Shown: piece by piece, positions 1-10,757 of the stretch
Layout of the letters: each line of letters opens with the position of its first letter
Numbering within the stretch: the first letter of the stretch is position 1
Source of the DNA: Carallia brachiata
Taxonomy: Eukaryota; Streptophyta; Magnoliopsida; Malpighiales; Rhizophoraceae
DNA length: 64,000 bases
Direction: 5' to 3'
NCBI GenBank assembly: GCA_021464245.1
Contig: JADCRB010000037.1
Coordinates: 7,234,861 to 7,298,860 of the forward strand
Notes under the pieces: generated by a model
What the model saw: only the letters and a program-made list of their open reading frames with translations
Told to the model about the DNA's origin: nothing
The model's database searches: none
Program-made: the position numbers and the translations under genes

Positions 1-742
1 GGTGCAAGGGGCAAGCAAACGTCTGAGCAAAGTAAAGCGCATTTCTAAAAAATAACAAATTATGCTAGAAGGAATATAAAAGCCAAATTAAATCTTATAA
101 GAAAATCATTAAATGAATTTTTTAAAACAATTCTATTCGGAAAGGTGAATCAAAGTTTTCATATATCTCATATAAAATTAAGAAAAAAAACAAGTATGTA
201 ATTGTTACGTAATAATTTTATGATAAATCAAAAGAATCAAAAGTGGTAAAACTACAAAATGTTACTCTTATAGAAGTGTAACAAAAATGAAAGATCTTCC
301 TCATCATCTTATATCCACTATCAAGTCATTAAGTCATACAAACTATGGTGGCATTTGGTTCTTCCTTTTTATGAAATTATGGCTGAAAAAAAAAAAGGAA
401 GGCATTAGTTGAACAAAATAGGGGATATAATGAAAAAATAAAAAGGAGAATAGCAAAATAAACATAAAGAAAGAAAGAGAGATAAGGACCAAGATTGTCA
501 GTGTTTGATCTGTGGTCTAGTTGTTCATGCCGAGAGTGTGTTTGTTGTCAAGTAGGAAACCTCTACTCTTGTGGCCTGTGTTTCTTTTAAAGTAGGACTC
601 TTGTTCTGGTGAAGAAAAAATAATAATAAAAAAAAAACTCAGGTGAGCCTTTCTTGCGCTTCCAAGCTCTTGCAAGAAGCACGCCTAGTGCAAGGCACCT
701 CGTCTTGGGGCAAAAAAGCCCCAAGGCATGGCGCCTTGCACC

Positions 743-2720
743 CAAGGTTGTTAAAATCGGGATTCTACCTAGGATCATTTTGATGATGTCAGGATCAAAT
801 CGTAAGATCGGATCATAAAATCGTAAGATTCTACTTAAATTGACAAAAAAAAAAAAATATCAATAGAAATTTAATTTTTAAATTTTAAGCATTTCATTCA
901 ATTTTTTATATTTAAAGTGAAGTATAAACAATCTCATCTATAAATTTGAAGAACAACCAACGCATTAATACATTTCATATTAAAGAAAATTCACATCAAA
1001 GTTATTTTGATCACCATTAATATTCAACAATACACAAAATAATACATCATCATTCATTATTATCAACCTAATTTTAATTATTATCTCCTTGATTTACATG
1101 ATCATTATCTTCCACATTTTCTATATTGTAGTTGTACTCAAAATCATCAAAAAGTGGATCATTCTCAAACGTGCGATCATTGTCTTCATCACTCATGTCA
1201 TGAACTTCCACATTAACTGACCCAAATTCATCAGGACCTATATCAAGTAAACACATTAAAAGTTAATTAGATAATAGAAATGTCATAAATTTGGAAAACT
1301 TTGATAACATAAATTGCAAATAAAAGTTTACATGCTTTTCTCAAATTCTGTGCAATACATTCTACATCTCCTGATGCTTGCAAATGAGCAGCTCTATCAA
1401 GAATATCAAACCAATCTCCTTTGGTTGGAAGACTTGGATTTTCTTTTTCTGTTATCCACTCATCATCGGAAGGAATGTCATCAAAAGAAAGAAAATTGGA
1501 CATAGAAATGGATTTTAAGGCTTGACTATTTCTTTTCACTTCCCTTTCTTTCAATTTCAAATTGTACATAACAAACACAAGATCATTCAATTTATGAATT
1601 CTCTTAAAAGTGACAAACAACATTTCATCTACCAATTTGCATCTTGAGATTGATATACCATTAATGGAATGCATAAGTATTTTGGCAAACAGAAAACTTT
1701 TTTTGAAAAATTGTAGAATAGAAAATAACAAAAAAAAATTTTACTCATAAAAAAAAAAGGTAAAAACACATTCTGGAGAATAGTAATCATAATCATGGTT
1801 GTTAAAAAATTTAATATAGATCACAAAGGGAGAATTATAAATACTGAAAAATACCAACCCTCAAATAGCTAAATTCCCACAAAAGTAAACATTTTCAAGT
1901 CCTATACCCAATGAAAACCGACGGTGAAATTAGGTGCCCAGAACAGGAAACCATTGATTTATGCCTCCTTAATCAGCTCTACAAACTTTATGGAAAAACT
2001 CCGGGATTGAAACAATTAAGTGGATAGCCTCATTCTAATTGCAAGGCCAATTCCAAGTTTCTAACCCAAACTGCTCAACTTTATATCAAATTATCAATAG
2101 CCCAAAAGGAACAACTGCACATTTCAGTTATGACTATACCTAATTCAACTAAATAGAGACGAGAGAGATGAACAAAGGAGAAACATTTGTGACAGATAAA
2201 ACCCACAAAAAGAATTACCTTTTCGAGATCTTTTCGATCTCTGTCAATTTCTCGATGGAAAGGACGAACTGTTCATCAATCTAGTTCTCCTCGTCACTTT
2301 TCTCTGCTTCTCTCCCCTAGAAACAACAAAACAAAATATAACCAAAAAAAATAAGTCTCCAGTTCATGAACTTATGTCTTGAATCTCTTGATGGCTGATG
2401 CTTTTGCAAAAATAAGATTTGGTTTGGATTTGGAACAAAGAAATTGAGGGGAAGAAGAAAGAGGAAGCGTCTGTTCAGTGATGGCAATGGGTGGTAGGCA
2501 ACATTTTGGTAAAAAAAAAAATATATAAAAGAATGGGCCAAATAATGTTTGCTGGTGGGATCGGTGGGATCGTACGATCCCACCGATCCCACGAGTCAAC
2601 TCCTGATCCTACTAAGATCCCACCGTAGAGCGATTTTTTAACCGATCTGAATCGTTCAGCTAATCTAGGATCGTACGATCCTACGATCCTACGATCCGGA
2701 TCGCGATTTTAATAACCATG
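743..2720 (-). mobile_element. hAT-superfamily DNA transposon with 8-bp target duplication
   Basis: The left end CAAGGTTGTTAAAATCG and the inverted right end CATGGTTATTAAAATCG form near-identical terminal inverted repeats. The element is flanked by a perfect 8-bp direct repeat, CTTGCACC, at 735-742 and 2721-2728. Terminal CA plus an 8-bp duplication is the hAT signature. Subterminal regions are packed with GATCGTACGATCC-type palindromic words (about 2560-2705 and 770-835). It carries a transposase C-terminal remnant on the minus strand, so it is an internally deleted copy that could not move alone. A shorter relative in opposite orientation lies at 31441-32423. Confidence 0.88.
1074..1731 (-). 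pseudogene. hAT transposase, C-terminal fragment
   Basis: Two minus-strand open stretches (1731-1267 and 1256-1074) read like the C-terminal end of plant hAT transposases. The first contains the run RIHKLNDLVFVMYNLKLKER, the region just after the dimerisation domain in this family, then an acidic stretch with DIPSDDEW. The second is an acidic tail (DEDNDRTFENDPLFDDFEYN). A short non-coding gap between them may be an intron or an indel. The catalytic RNase H-like domain and the BED zinc finger are absent; a full protein in this family is about 600-700 residues. Its position inside 743-2720 supports the call. Confidence 0.72.
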
Positions 2721-2749
2721 CTTGCACCGTAGGCATGTTTTTGACTACA

Positions 2750-4500
2750 CTGATTTTGATACGATTTGAAGTAATGGTTTTAGTTATTTTGATTGTAACT
2801 TAGTTATTTTAGGGATATGAATATTGGAAGATAATATATCGAACAATTTCAAGTCAAATGTCTTCCATATTACATATGTTTGGCCTAAGTTTATGTAACA
2901 TAATTTTACAATCATGTAGTATGTTTCGAATATCACCACACAATTCTATAATATTTATACTACATTTTTCGTTGAAAATTTTTTCTGAAAAAGATATGTT
3001 ATGCATTGTTATAACTTACAAGAATCTTCATATGTCCATCAGTCCGATTGCCAAACAAAAAAAAAAGGCAATCAATCGGACCCTCAATTCGGTTCAGCCA
3101 TAAAAGTAGTATAAAGTTAACACCTTATCCACCCATTGATGTTCTTGAGCTTTGATTATATTCTTGCTCGCTAAAGTGCGACCCCAGGTGTTTGTTTTTC
3201 CCTTGATTCGGTCCCTCCTCAGTCACGTAGATTAAGTTTAACCTAGCTCGGCATTAGAATCTTAATCCTCAATTTCAAACTCAAACTAGTATTAAATTTA
3301 ATTATAAATCTCATTATAAACATTCATTTTTAAGATCTCGAAATTGAATATAATAATATAAACTATTAAAAAAACATACCTGAAATTAGCAGGAGTGGAA
3401 ACTGTGCCTAGAGAGTTATTTCTCTCTTGATTAATCACACGCCTTTAGATAAAATTTTTGTACTTTAGGAAGAGAGAATATTGGTTATATATATATAAGT
3501 TTAGACTTAATCTAGTGTGTCTATCAATGATAAAACCAACGTTCGACATTGATTTAAGATTATTTCTTTATTAATCAGGCCATATGAATATTCCTTAATT
3601 TGGTATTTTTGTGTTTACTCCAAAAGTATTAAGTGGGAATATTTTAACAACTAACAGCTAGACACAAAGCGACTAATTTCGTAGCAATCAGTTTTTACCT
3701 CGGGTAGACAATTTTTTATTGTTATTTTGGTGATACCACATTGACAAGTAAAAAGTGCAAATATTAATTGGCTTGTTGTTGGTGTATTCAACATATGGTT
3801 TGATATATATATAAAAAAAAAAAAAATTCTAACATATGGTTAAGTATTTTTCTTGAAAATTTATATCCATTCCATAAAACTTGTAACTTCCTAAGATAAC
3901 GCAAATTCCACAAAGAGGATGACTTCTCTTAGTGCCTTCCTGCTATGGACCGTGGAAATCACCGGTAGAATCAGTAACAATGTCAATGAGATACAGAGTC
4001 ACGTAGGATTACTCTCGCATGCTCTAAAATTATACAAACATTTACGTTTTTTTCTTTTGGATTACTGTTTAGTGTGTTTAAGAATATAAATATAAATTAT
4101 TTTTCATATATAATAAATCCATAAACAGGTCACTAACTTATATAATTTTGTGAGGACCCATTTTAAATGAGATAGTTGACATTTAAAACTTCTGATAAAG
4201 AGACTTGAGATTCAATACCTCATTAAAATCTTTACATTTTTATTTTTTATTAAAATATAATTAAAAATAAAATCATATTTCAGTATAAGCAAAACTCAAA
4301 TTTGAGCGGACATAAATTAAATGATTTAATTTATGTCAAATATGGGCAAAACAATAATTTGAGAGAGCACAACAGTAGAAATAACAAATATTTATATTGA
4401 TAATTTTTTCCAATAACAAATATTAATTAAATTATTCAAAAGTTACTGACTTAAATTAGAAAAAAAATTATATTACTTACTAAGATATACTTATCCCATA
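2750..4500. other. AT-rich intergenic DNA, no gene recognised
   Basis: I see no convincing coding region here; short open frames at 2858-3103 match nothing I recognise and have no splice or promoter context. A small imperfect hairpin (GTCCGATTGCC against GGCAATCAATCGGAC) lies at about 3040-3082. Confidence 0.5.
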
Positions 4501-5036
4501 AAATATAACTTCCATCTCTTAAAGATATTTACTCCTCCAGGAATATTTTAATAATTAAAAATTTAGACTTTTATTTTTAAAATTTTAAATTCTAATCTTG
4601 ATAATAGCAGCAAATCCATATGAAGATGAGGATGGGTAATTGGCCCCTTCAATTTATAGGTAATATGCTATTTCATGGTAACATATTACAAAAATTGGAG
4701 TTTAGCACAGTGAAAGATACTCCTTGCCTCCCCACGGTTTCTTTTCTTTTATTTATATGTTTTCCTTTTCTTTTCTTTTTATTTTCTTGGTAACCCATTT
4801 ATAATGTATATATTAAAATTATTGCCATTTACTTTTAATTTTTTTTAAATAATTTTTTCTCATATTCATATTAGAACTCTTTTCCAAAAATACTTTATCT
4901 TTACTAAAACAAATTGTTAGCAATAATTGTTATTAAAAAGGAAAAAAAATTTAAAACACATTGTATATCCAAACACATATTTTTTTATAAAATTGATTTC
5001 AATTTTACCAATTATAACAATTATGGTAAATAATTT
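4501..5036. repeat. Host flank, left copy of a ~536-bp direct duplication
   Basis: This segment is repeated in the same orientation at 13648-14184, immediately on the other side of the viral locus. Several substitutions are visible in the first ~180 bases and few afterwards. It contains a recognisable TTTC-rich tract (CACGGTTTCTTTTCTTTTATT) in both copies. It has no viral or coding character and is taken as host DNA duplicated around the insertion. Confidence 0.88.
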
Positions 5037-5047
5037 TATTATATTTT

Positions 5048-5335
5048 TAACCAAGCAACAGGTCTTGGGCTCATATGATAATTCTCCAGCAGTCACTCCC
5101 TTCTCCAATTCCACGAAAAAATACAAGATAGTCTATCTACTGCATCCTCAAAAGAAGAATACAAGAAGAAATTAATGGAAGCCAGCTCAGAATTATCCCA
5201 AGAAGATGACACTATGCTTTTTCCTGCACACCTGTCAAATGAAGACCCTGACTATGACATTGGACATGACTACACCAACATAATGGATGAACTATATCCA
5301 TCCCCATGTCCAAAAAGATAAGATTCGGTGCTAAA
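5048..5335 (+). pseudogene. Viral ORF2, C-terminal tail (unit X)
   Basis: It matches the last ~95 codons of the ORF2 relic of unit Y (12930-13224) and begins abruptly at the host junction. The frame is shifted within the first ~70 bases relative to unit Y and again near the end. The encoded tail is rich in Lys, Glu, Ser and Asp and ends just where the promoter motif begins. The upstream part of this ORF2 is at the other end of unit X (6889-7977), which is why X looks like an opened circle. Confidence 0.75.
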
Positions 5336-5592
5336 TGACGTAATCCCTGACATCATCCTTCAATAATGTAATACAGCTGTAAAGAGATCAATAATGTAAA
5401 CAGTATAAGACAACTGTCCTCCAGCTATTCTTTAGGAATAGTTTCTTTTCACATATAAATAGAAGAGTCTAATGGCATTTGAAGGCAGAGCGAAAAATAC
5501 TTACACATCCTTGTCATCACTCACACCTCTGTTATGCCCAAAACTCTTCAGATCTTTGTATCTCTCCAGTATCTCTTCTCTCTCTAAATAAA
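5336..5592 (+). promoter_or_regulatory. Caulimovirid pregenomic promoter with as-1-like motif (unit X)
   Basis: TGACGTAA at 5336-5343 is followed by TGACATCA at 5348-5355, a 12-base step between TGAC cores. That is the spacing of the as-1 element in the CaMV 35S promoter, bound by TGA-type bZIP factors. TATAAAT lies at 5454-5460. A CT-rich leader (5550-5585) and AATAAA at 5587-5592 follow, then the ORF1 ATG at 5628. The order as-1, TATA, leader, AATAAA matches a pararetrovirus large intergenic region. I did not find a convincing tRNA-Met primer site. Whether it still drives transcription is unknown. Confidence 0.75.
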
Positions 5593-5627
5593 TTTCTGAA
5601 TATTTGAATATTTCAAGAAATTTTTAT

Positions 5628-5712
5628 ATGGCAGATTTACAACCCATTGCCTGGATGGTTGAGGTAAATCACTGTATAAATCAACACTCTAATTTTCCAG
5701 AAAATATTGATC
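5628..5712 (+). pseudogene. Viral ORF1 (polyprotein) start, truncated (unit X)
   Basis: An ATG at 5628 opens about 28 codons nearly identical to those after the ATG at 13510 in unit Y. At about 5709-5714 the sequence jumps straight into reverse transcriptase, so movement protein, coat protein and protease are missing. The join is out of frame: the ORF1 frame continues only a few codons into the RT segment before a stop. Confidence 0.72.
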
Positions 5713-5714
5713 TT

Positions 5715-6914
5715 TTGTTCTACTTTTTATGTTAATAATGAAGCAGAAATAGAATAAGAAGCTCCTAAGTTAGTCATAAATTATAATCCATTGAATAAAG
5801 TTTTAGAATGGATAAGATTTTCTATACCTAATAAAAGAGACTTAATTAAAAGATTAAGTGGTGGAGTTATATTTTCTAAATTTGATATGAAATCAGGATA
5901 TTGGCAAATACAAATAGAAGAAAAAGATAAACATAAAACAACGTTTACTGTACCTTTTGGACATTATGAATGAAATGTTATGTCCTTTGGTCTAAAGAAT
6001 GTACCATCAGAATTTTAGAATATAATGAATGATATATTTAATCCATATACTAAATTTACTATAGTAATATAGATGATATATTTGTATTCTCAAAATCTTT
6101 GACAGAGCACTATACACATTTAAAAAAGTTTTTGAATATAGTAAAAAAAAATGGATTAGTAATATCAGCAAAAAAGATGAAATTATTTGAATTAAAAATA
6201 ACATTTTTAGGATATGATATTTATGATGGAAAAATAACACCAATACGTAGATCAATAGAATTTGCAGACAAATTTCCTAATGAAATTGGAGATAAAAAAC
6301 AATTATAAAGATTTTTTGGATGCTTAAATTATATAGCAGACTTTATACCTAATATCAGAATAATATGTGCACCTTTATATCATAGACTTAGGGAAAACCC
6401 TCCCCCTTGGACCGAAGATATGACGAATATAGTTAAAAAGGTGAAAAATTTAGCGAAACATCTACCATATTTAGGAATCCCATATGATAATGCTTTTTTA
6501 ATAATAGAAATAGATGCATCAGATGTTGGTTATGGAGGAATATTAAAACCAAAAAAAAAAATGATAAAAAGGAAACTATAGTAAGATAATATTCAGGCAT
6601 TGGGCATAGACCACAAGAAAGATATTCAATAGTTAAAAAGGAAGTGTTAGCAATAGTATTATGCATCATGGCATTTCAAAACGATGTTTTCAATAAAATT
6701 TTTTTTACTAAGAATAGATTGCAAATCTGCAAAATTCATTTTAGAAAAAGATGTTAAAAATCTGGTTTCAAAAAAAGTTTATGCCAGATGGCAAGCTCTA
6801 ATTTCTAATTTTGATTTCGAAATTGAATATATAAACAGAAAATCTAACTCTTGGCCTGATTTTCTGTCTAGAGAATTTCTAAAGAACCATGAGCAAACAA
6901 AAGGTGACTCGTGA
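5715..6914 (+). pseudogene. Viral reverse transcriptase-RNase H (unit X), inactivated
   Basis: The RT palm motif FDMKSGYWQIQ is readable at about 5882, RNase H is marked by the DASDVGYGGILK stretch at about 6512, and the domain closes with a DFLSREF tail before the stop at 6912-6914. RT begins part way in; its first tens of residues are missing. In-frame stops include 5755-5757 and 5971-5973. At the YIDD catalytic box the copy is one base shorter than unit Y, which breaks the frame at about 6066. It is non-functional. Confidence 0.9.
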
Positions 6915-7977
6915 GTTCTTCAAGAATATGTCGAATAGTGAAGCGTCAAACATTCCCTTGTCTTTACGACCTCAGTTGTCGAATACTCAGTTGTCGAATA
7001 TTCTGAATATAGATTTGAATAACCAATATTCTGTTCAAGGCAAAATACCATCTCCAAAACCCTAAACAAGTCTCATAAATTATAAAGATATATTACAGTT
7101 AAAACCACCTTCTGCACCCTCTACCTTTTCAACTTTGCCATATAGACCTCCTTCTCCTGATCCTGAGTATATTGTAAAATATGTAGAGCATATATGTCTA
7201 TTAGAACCAGAATACCAAAATATTCCCATCGCAGATATCATTACAAGAATGTTTCCAAAAGATAGTGCATTTTTACCCACAAATATCAAGAAAAATAGAT
7301 AATTTTATGAATATATCCTTATAGACACATCATCTGTGGATATTGAGCATACTTTGGACAAAGCACAGGAAATCCAATATTTCAAGCTGAATATAAAGAA
7401 AATTCTTACCCTTGCAGACTGGAATAAATTAATTGATAGTCAGACCTCTAGATTTTCAACAATTTAGCATGATCCGACATTAAGCCAAAGACATCATATT
7501 CCTGAATTCTTGGTAAATCAAAAGAATATCCCTCCAATGTACAAATATTTAAAGTTCTCAGGTCCTTATGATCCTATGGTATTCAATTACTATGATTATA
7601 TCAATGCCTGGAATAATGTTCTCATGGTTGGAAGCTACCGACACTCCTGGTTCCTCAGAATATTAAATGAATATCCCAGAATATTTCCCTGATGGTTTCA
7701 TGTGTGGTGGGTCAAATTTGGACACTCCGAACAAGTTTTCCCAAATATAACCCTTGATGGATATAAGTTGTTTTTTTATGCTGTTCGTGAACTCCCAATA
7801 TCTCACACTTGGTATTTCACCATAACATTTGATATCCCCTGGATTATGAAATGGAATTTTTCTATCCAACGAATGAATCCACCGCCATATCTTCCTTCCT
7901 TAGTTAGAAATGTTCAAGTAAAATGGTGGAAAAAATTGTCTCAAGTTAAAGGTTGTCTCAATGAAGTCTCCCAATGG
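6889..7977 (+). pseudogene. Viral ORF2, protein of unknown function (unit X)
   Basis: The ATG at 6889 overlaps the end of the RNase H frame by 26 bases, an arrangement shared with unit Y. The frame is interrupted by several stops but remains readable: a Ser/Pro/Asn-rich N-terminus, a Pro-rich stretch (YRPPSPDPEYI, about 7140), then a Trp/Tyr-rich region (WFHVWWVKFG at about 7696; SHTWYFTITFDIPW at about 7804). I recognise no enzyme domain; florendoviruses have a downstream ORF of unknown function. It ends at 7977, where the inverted block begins. Confidence 0.72.
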
Positions 7978-8535
7978 TGATTGTTCAATTGCTCACTTAT
8001 TTGCTTATATTGTATTTCTTGATTTAAATATTTTATTTGTTTTTGTTTTTGTATTAAAAGAATTTCCTTTTTATTATATATAGTTTCAGTTTTTAGAGAA
8101 TCTATTTCTTTAATTTTAGGAGTATATAAAAATTCAAAACATATCTCTTTATCTAATATTGTAGTAATGATTCCTTTAGGTGTCACATGAAAAGGGTATA
8201 TTTGGGTTAAGAAAGGGGTTCCTAATATTATAGCTTGTGACAAATCTTTAACTAATATAAATATATTTTTAAAACATATCCCTTCATTGCATATATGAGC
8301 ATTAGATAATTTATATGAAATATTGATTTTATTGTCATTTGTTCCTCTAAGTATTACTGTGGTTTTCTCATAATATTGTGTTGGGATTAGTCCTTATTGT
8401 ATACAATTTAAATCTGCTCCTGAGTCTACTAATGCTATTAATTCTTTAGTATATTCATTATTTACTACTAACTTTATTTTTACATGCCATTTTTGATGTT
8501 CTGTTTTATTTATTATACTTTTTGTAAAAACATAT
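7978..8535 (-). pseudogene. Viral aspartic protease (inverted block)
   Basis: Reading the minus strand, ALVDSGA with the catalytic Asp-Ser-Gly lies at 8418-8426, and AIILGTPFL, the usual distal motif of retroviral-type proteases, lies at about 8240-8210. A stop sits shortly after the DSG motif. The block ends at 7978 next to unit X in a Gln/Lys-rich stretch. This protease would process the polyprotein; in this locus it is not joined to any RT. No CCHC zinc knuckle is visible just upstream, so a deletion between coat protein and protease is possible. Confidence 0.75.
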
Positions 8536-9640
8536 CTATAACCATCTAAAATCTTGTAATGAGGGACATCTTAGGTTATTCAATATTTCAGATGACTTAT
8601 TCTGTAATTGTTTAGGTTTTCCTAGAAAATGTTTAGTTATTACAAATATCAACACAGAAACAGCATTATCTTGTAATTCATCTTGTACTAATACTGCAGA
8701 AGTTGTAGGGTCTGTTATGGAAGTTTGTACAGTTTTTTGAGAGTTTATAATATAATCTTTTTCTGATTGAAATAAATAGTTATCCCACCAGCCTTTTAAT
8801 GAGCCAGTAAATCCTGATATTAAACTCCATGCAATAGCCTTTTCTGTATTATTTCGATGTCTATATGCTGATGTACAAATAGTCATTTGTTCTAAGTTTG
8901 CAAAATATTATGTTTACTATAGCCATCTATATTCCATTCATAAATGCCTTCTCCAACAAAACTAGTTACTGGGTTTTGTAATTTTTCTTCTGTCATCATA
9001 TCTGGTAAAGAGGGTCGATGATAGTAATATTTAGTTACTGCTCTTTGATAGTCATGTTTAGTAGTATTCTTTATTTGTCCTTTTATTTTATTTATATTCA
9101 TAGAATCTTGAAATTGTTCTTCTAAATCTTCTATATTAAATTCTTCCTTATCATTGTGATCTTCAGTGGGTTCTTTAGTGACTATATGTATTTTAGGATC
9201 ATGACATTTAATTCTTCTAATTTTTTAGTTATAATATCTAAAAGATTTTTATTTGAGGGTGCTTGTTTTAAATGTAATGAGGGAGTAACTTAAGGTATTT
9301 GGAATAGAGGTTGATCTATTTTTAATTTTGAAAATTGTGATGAAGATGAAGAAGGTTTATCCTTTTGTTCTTGGGCAATAAAAGACGAAATATTTGATTC
9401 AATATTATTTAATTGTTGAGTTATAGCATGCAATATTTTATTAGTATAGTTAGACTGATGATGTATATTTCTAATATCTTTTTGAGTAATTATAGGTAAA
9501 TTTGGGTCCATAGCAGACATTTTAAAAGGTGAAGCTATTACTGTTTGTCCAATACGTTTAAAAGTATATTCTTCTATAGGTGGATGAATAGATTTTATTT
9601 TTGTATGTGTAGTAGTTTCCCATTTTTGCATATTTTTTTA
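8536..9640 (-). pseudogene. Viral coat protein region (inverted block)
   Basis: Minus-strand open stretches at 9631-9290, 9101-8892 and 8886-8536 follow one another with frame breaks. The last contains a GSLKGWWDNYL motif typical of the capsid core of plant pararetroviruses and related gag proteins, and the middle part includes VGEGIYEWNIDGY. The N-terminal part (9631-9290) is Gln/Asn/Ser-rich and is duplicated at 10567-10283. Function: capsid formation. No intact frame remains. Confidence 0.68.
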
Positions 9641-9849
9641 AGTACATGTATGCTTAAATGATTATATGCATATTGATGTATATCATACCATTCAAAGAAA
9701 GGTATTATCTGTTTATACTTTTCTAAATCTTTATAATATTGTTCATGTAGATTATGTCTTTTCATCTGTGTGGTGTTATTAAAAAATTTTATTCTTTTAA
9801 TATCAATTTTTTTGTATAAAATTCTTTATTTATTTCTTCTTTGTTTATC

Positions 9850-10338
9850 TGAAATTCCATATTAATTTAATTGGCTTTGCATATCACTTGGTGTAGGTGA
9901 TGAGGGTCCAGAAGAATCTTTGGTTTGCACATGATATATTGTATGTGGAATCGTTTTATGAAAGTCTAGTCCAGCCAATGGATTATTCAACCCTATGGAT
10001 TCTGTAGTTGTATTTACAGGTATATTTATTGCAGTAGTAGATGAAGATGGTGTATTTGAAAGTATACTACATGTTGATTTTCTGAAAGAAGATATTCTTA
10101 AATGTTCCATTCTTCTTGAAGGAAATAATATTTCAACATTACCCTTCTCATCTTGTAATATTTGAGCTGGATTTAATCTAGCGGTTATTTGTCTGGGTAT
10201 TTGAACACTTGGTAGTATCCATTTATCTGAAAAAGTTATTTGATTCCAATCTATTAATTTTGGAGTTTCCACAAATGATCTTTTATGAAGGCTTATCCTT
10301 TTGTTCTTGGGGAATAAAAGAAGAAATAGTTGATTCAA
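9850..10338 (-). pseudogene. Viral movement protein, C-terminal part (inverted block)
   Basis: The open stretch 10338-9862 on the minus strand contains SLHKRSF and TFSDKWILPSVQIPRQI. It resembles the distal half of a 30K-type movement protein, followed by a Ser/Thr/Pro-rich linker (TPSSSTTAINIP). It lies upstream of the coat protein region in the direction of translation, the polyprotein order expected for Caulimoviridae. The N-terminal half is not in this block. Confidence 0.62.
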
Positions 10339-10757
10339 TATTATTTAATTGTTGAGTTATAGTATGCAATGTTTTATTAGTATAGTTAGACTGATGATGT
10401 ATATTTCTAATATCTTTTTGAGTAATTATAGGTGAATTTGGGTCCATAGCAGGAATTTTAAAAGGTGAAGCTATTACTGTTTGTCCACTATGTTGAAAAG
10501 TATATTCTTCTATAGGTGGATGAATAGATTTTATTTTTGTATGTGTAGTAGTTTCCCATTCTTGCATATTTGTTTTAAGTACATGTATACTTAAATGATT
10601 ATATGCATATTGATGTATATCATACCATTCAAAGAAAAGTATTATCTGTTTATACTTTTTTAAATCTTTATAATATTGTTAATGTAGATTCTGTCTTTCC
10701 ATCTGTGTGGTGTTATTAAAAATTTTTATTCTTTTAGTATCATTTTTTTTCTGAATA
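10283..10757 (-). repeat. Second copy of the coat-protein N-terminal segment
   Basis: Bases 10283-10740 repeat about 9300-9790 in the same orientation (both begin, on the minus strand, with the MQ-WETTTHTKIKS coding run). In translation order this copy lies upstream of the movement protein, where it does not belong, so it is a rearrangement product. It abuts unit Y at about 10745-10757. Confidence 0.8.

Larger units (their letters stand above)
1..2749. repeat. GCGC-rich dispersed repeat, split by a hAT element
   Basis: The first ~310 bases match 41400-41740: both run through the same AT-rich text, for example the shared string TTTTATGATAAATCAAAAG. The other end of this copy is GC-rich (about 650-742, many GCGC, GCCT and AGGC words) and resumes after the hAT insertion at 2729, stopping near 2749. 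Its last bases, read in reverse, resemble the start of the second copy at 41336 (GTGTTTTCAAAA against GTGTAGTCAAAA), so these look like terminal inverted repeats of one DNA-transposon family. No coding capacity was seen. The left end lies outside the window. Confidence 0.6.
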
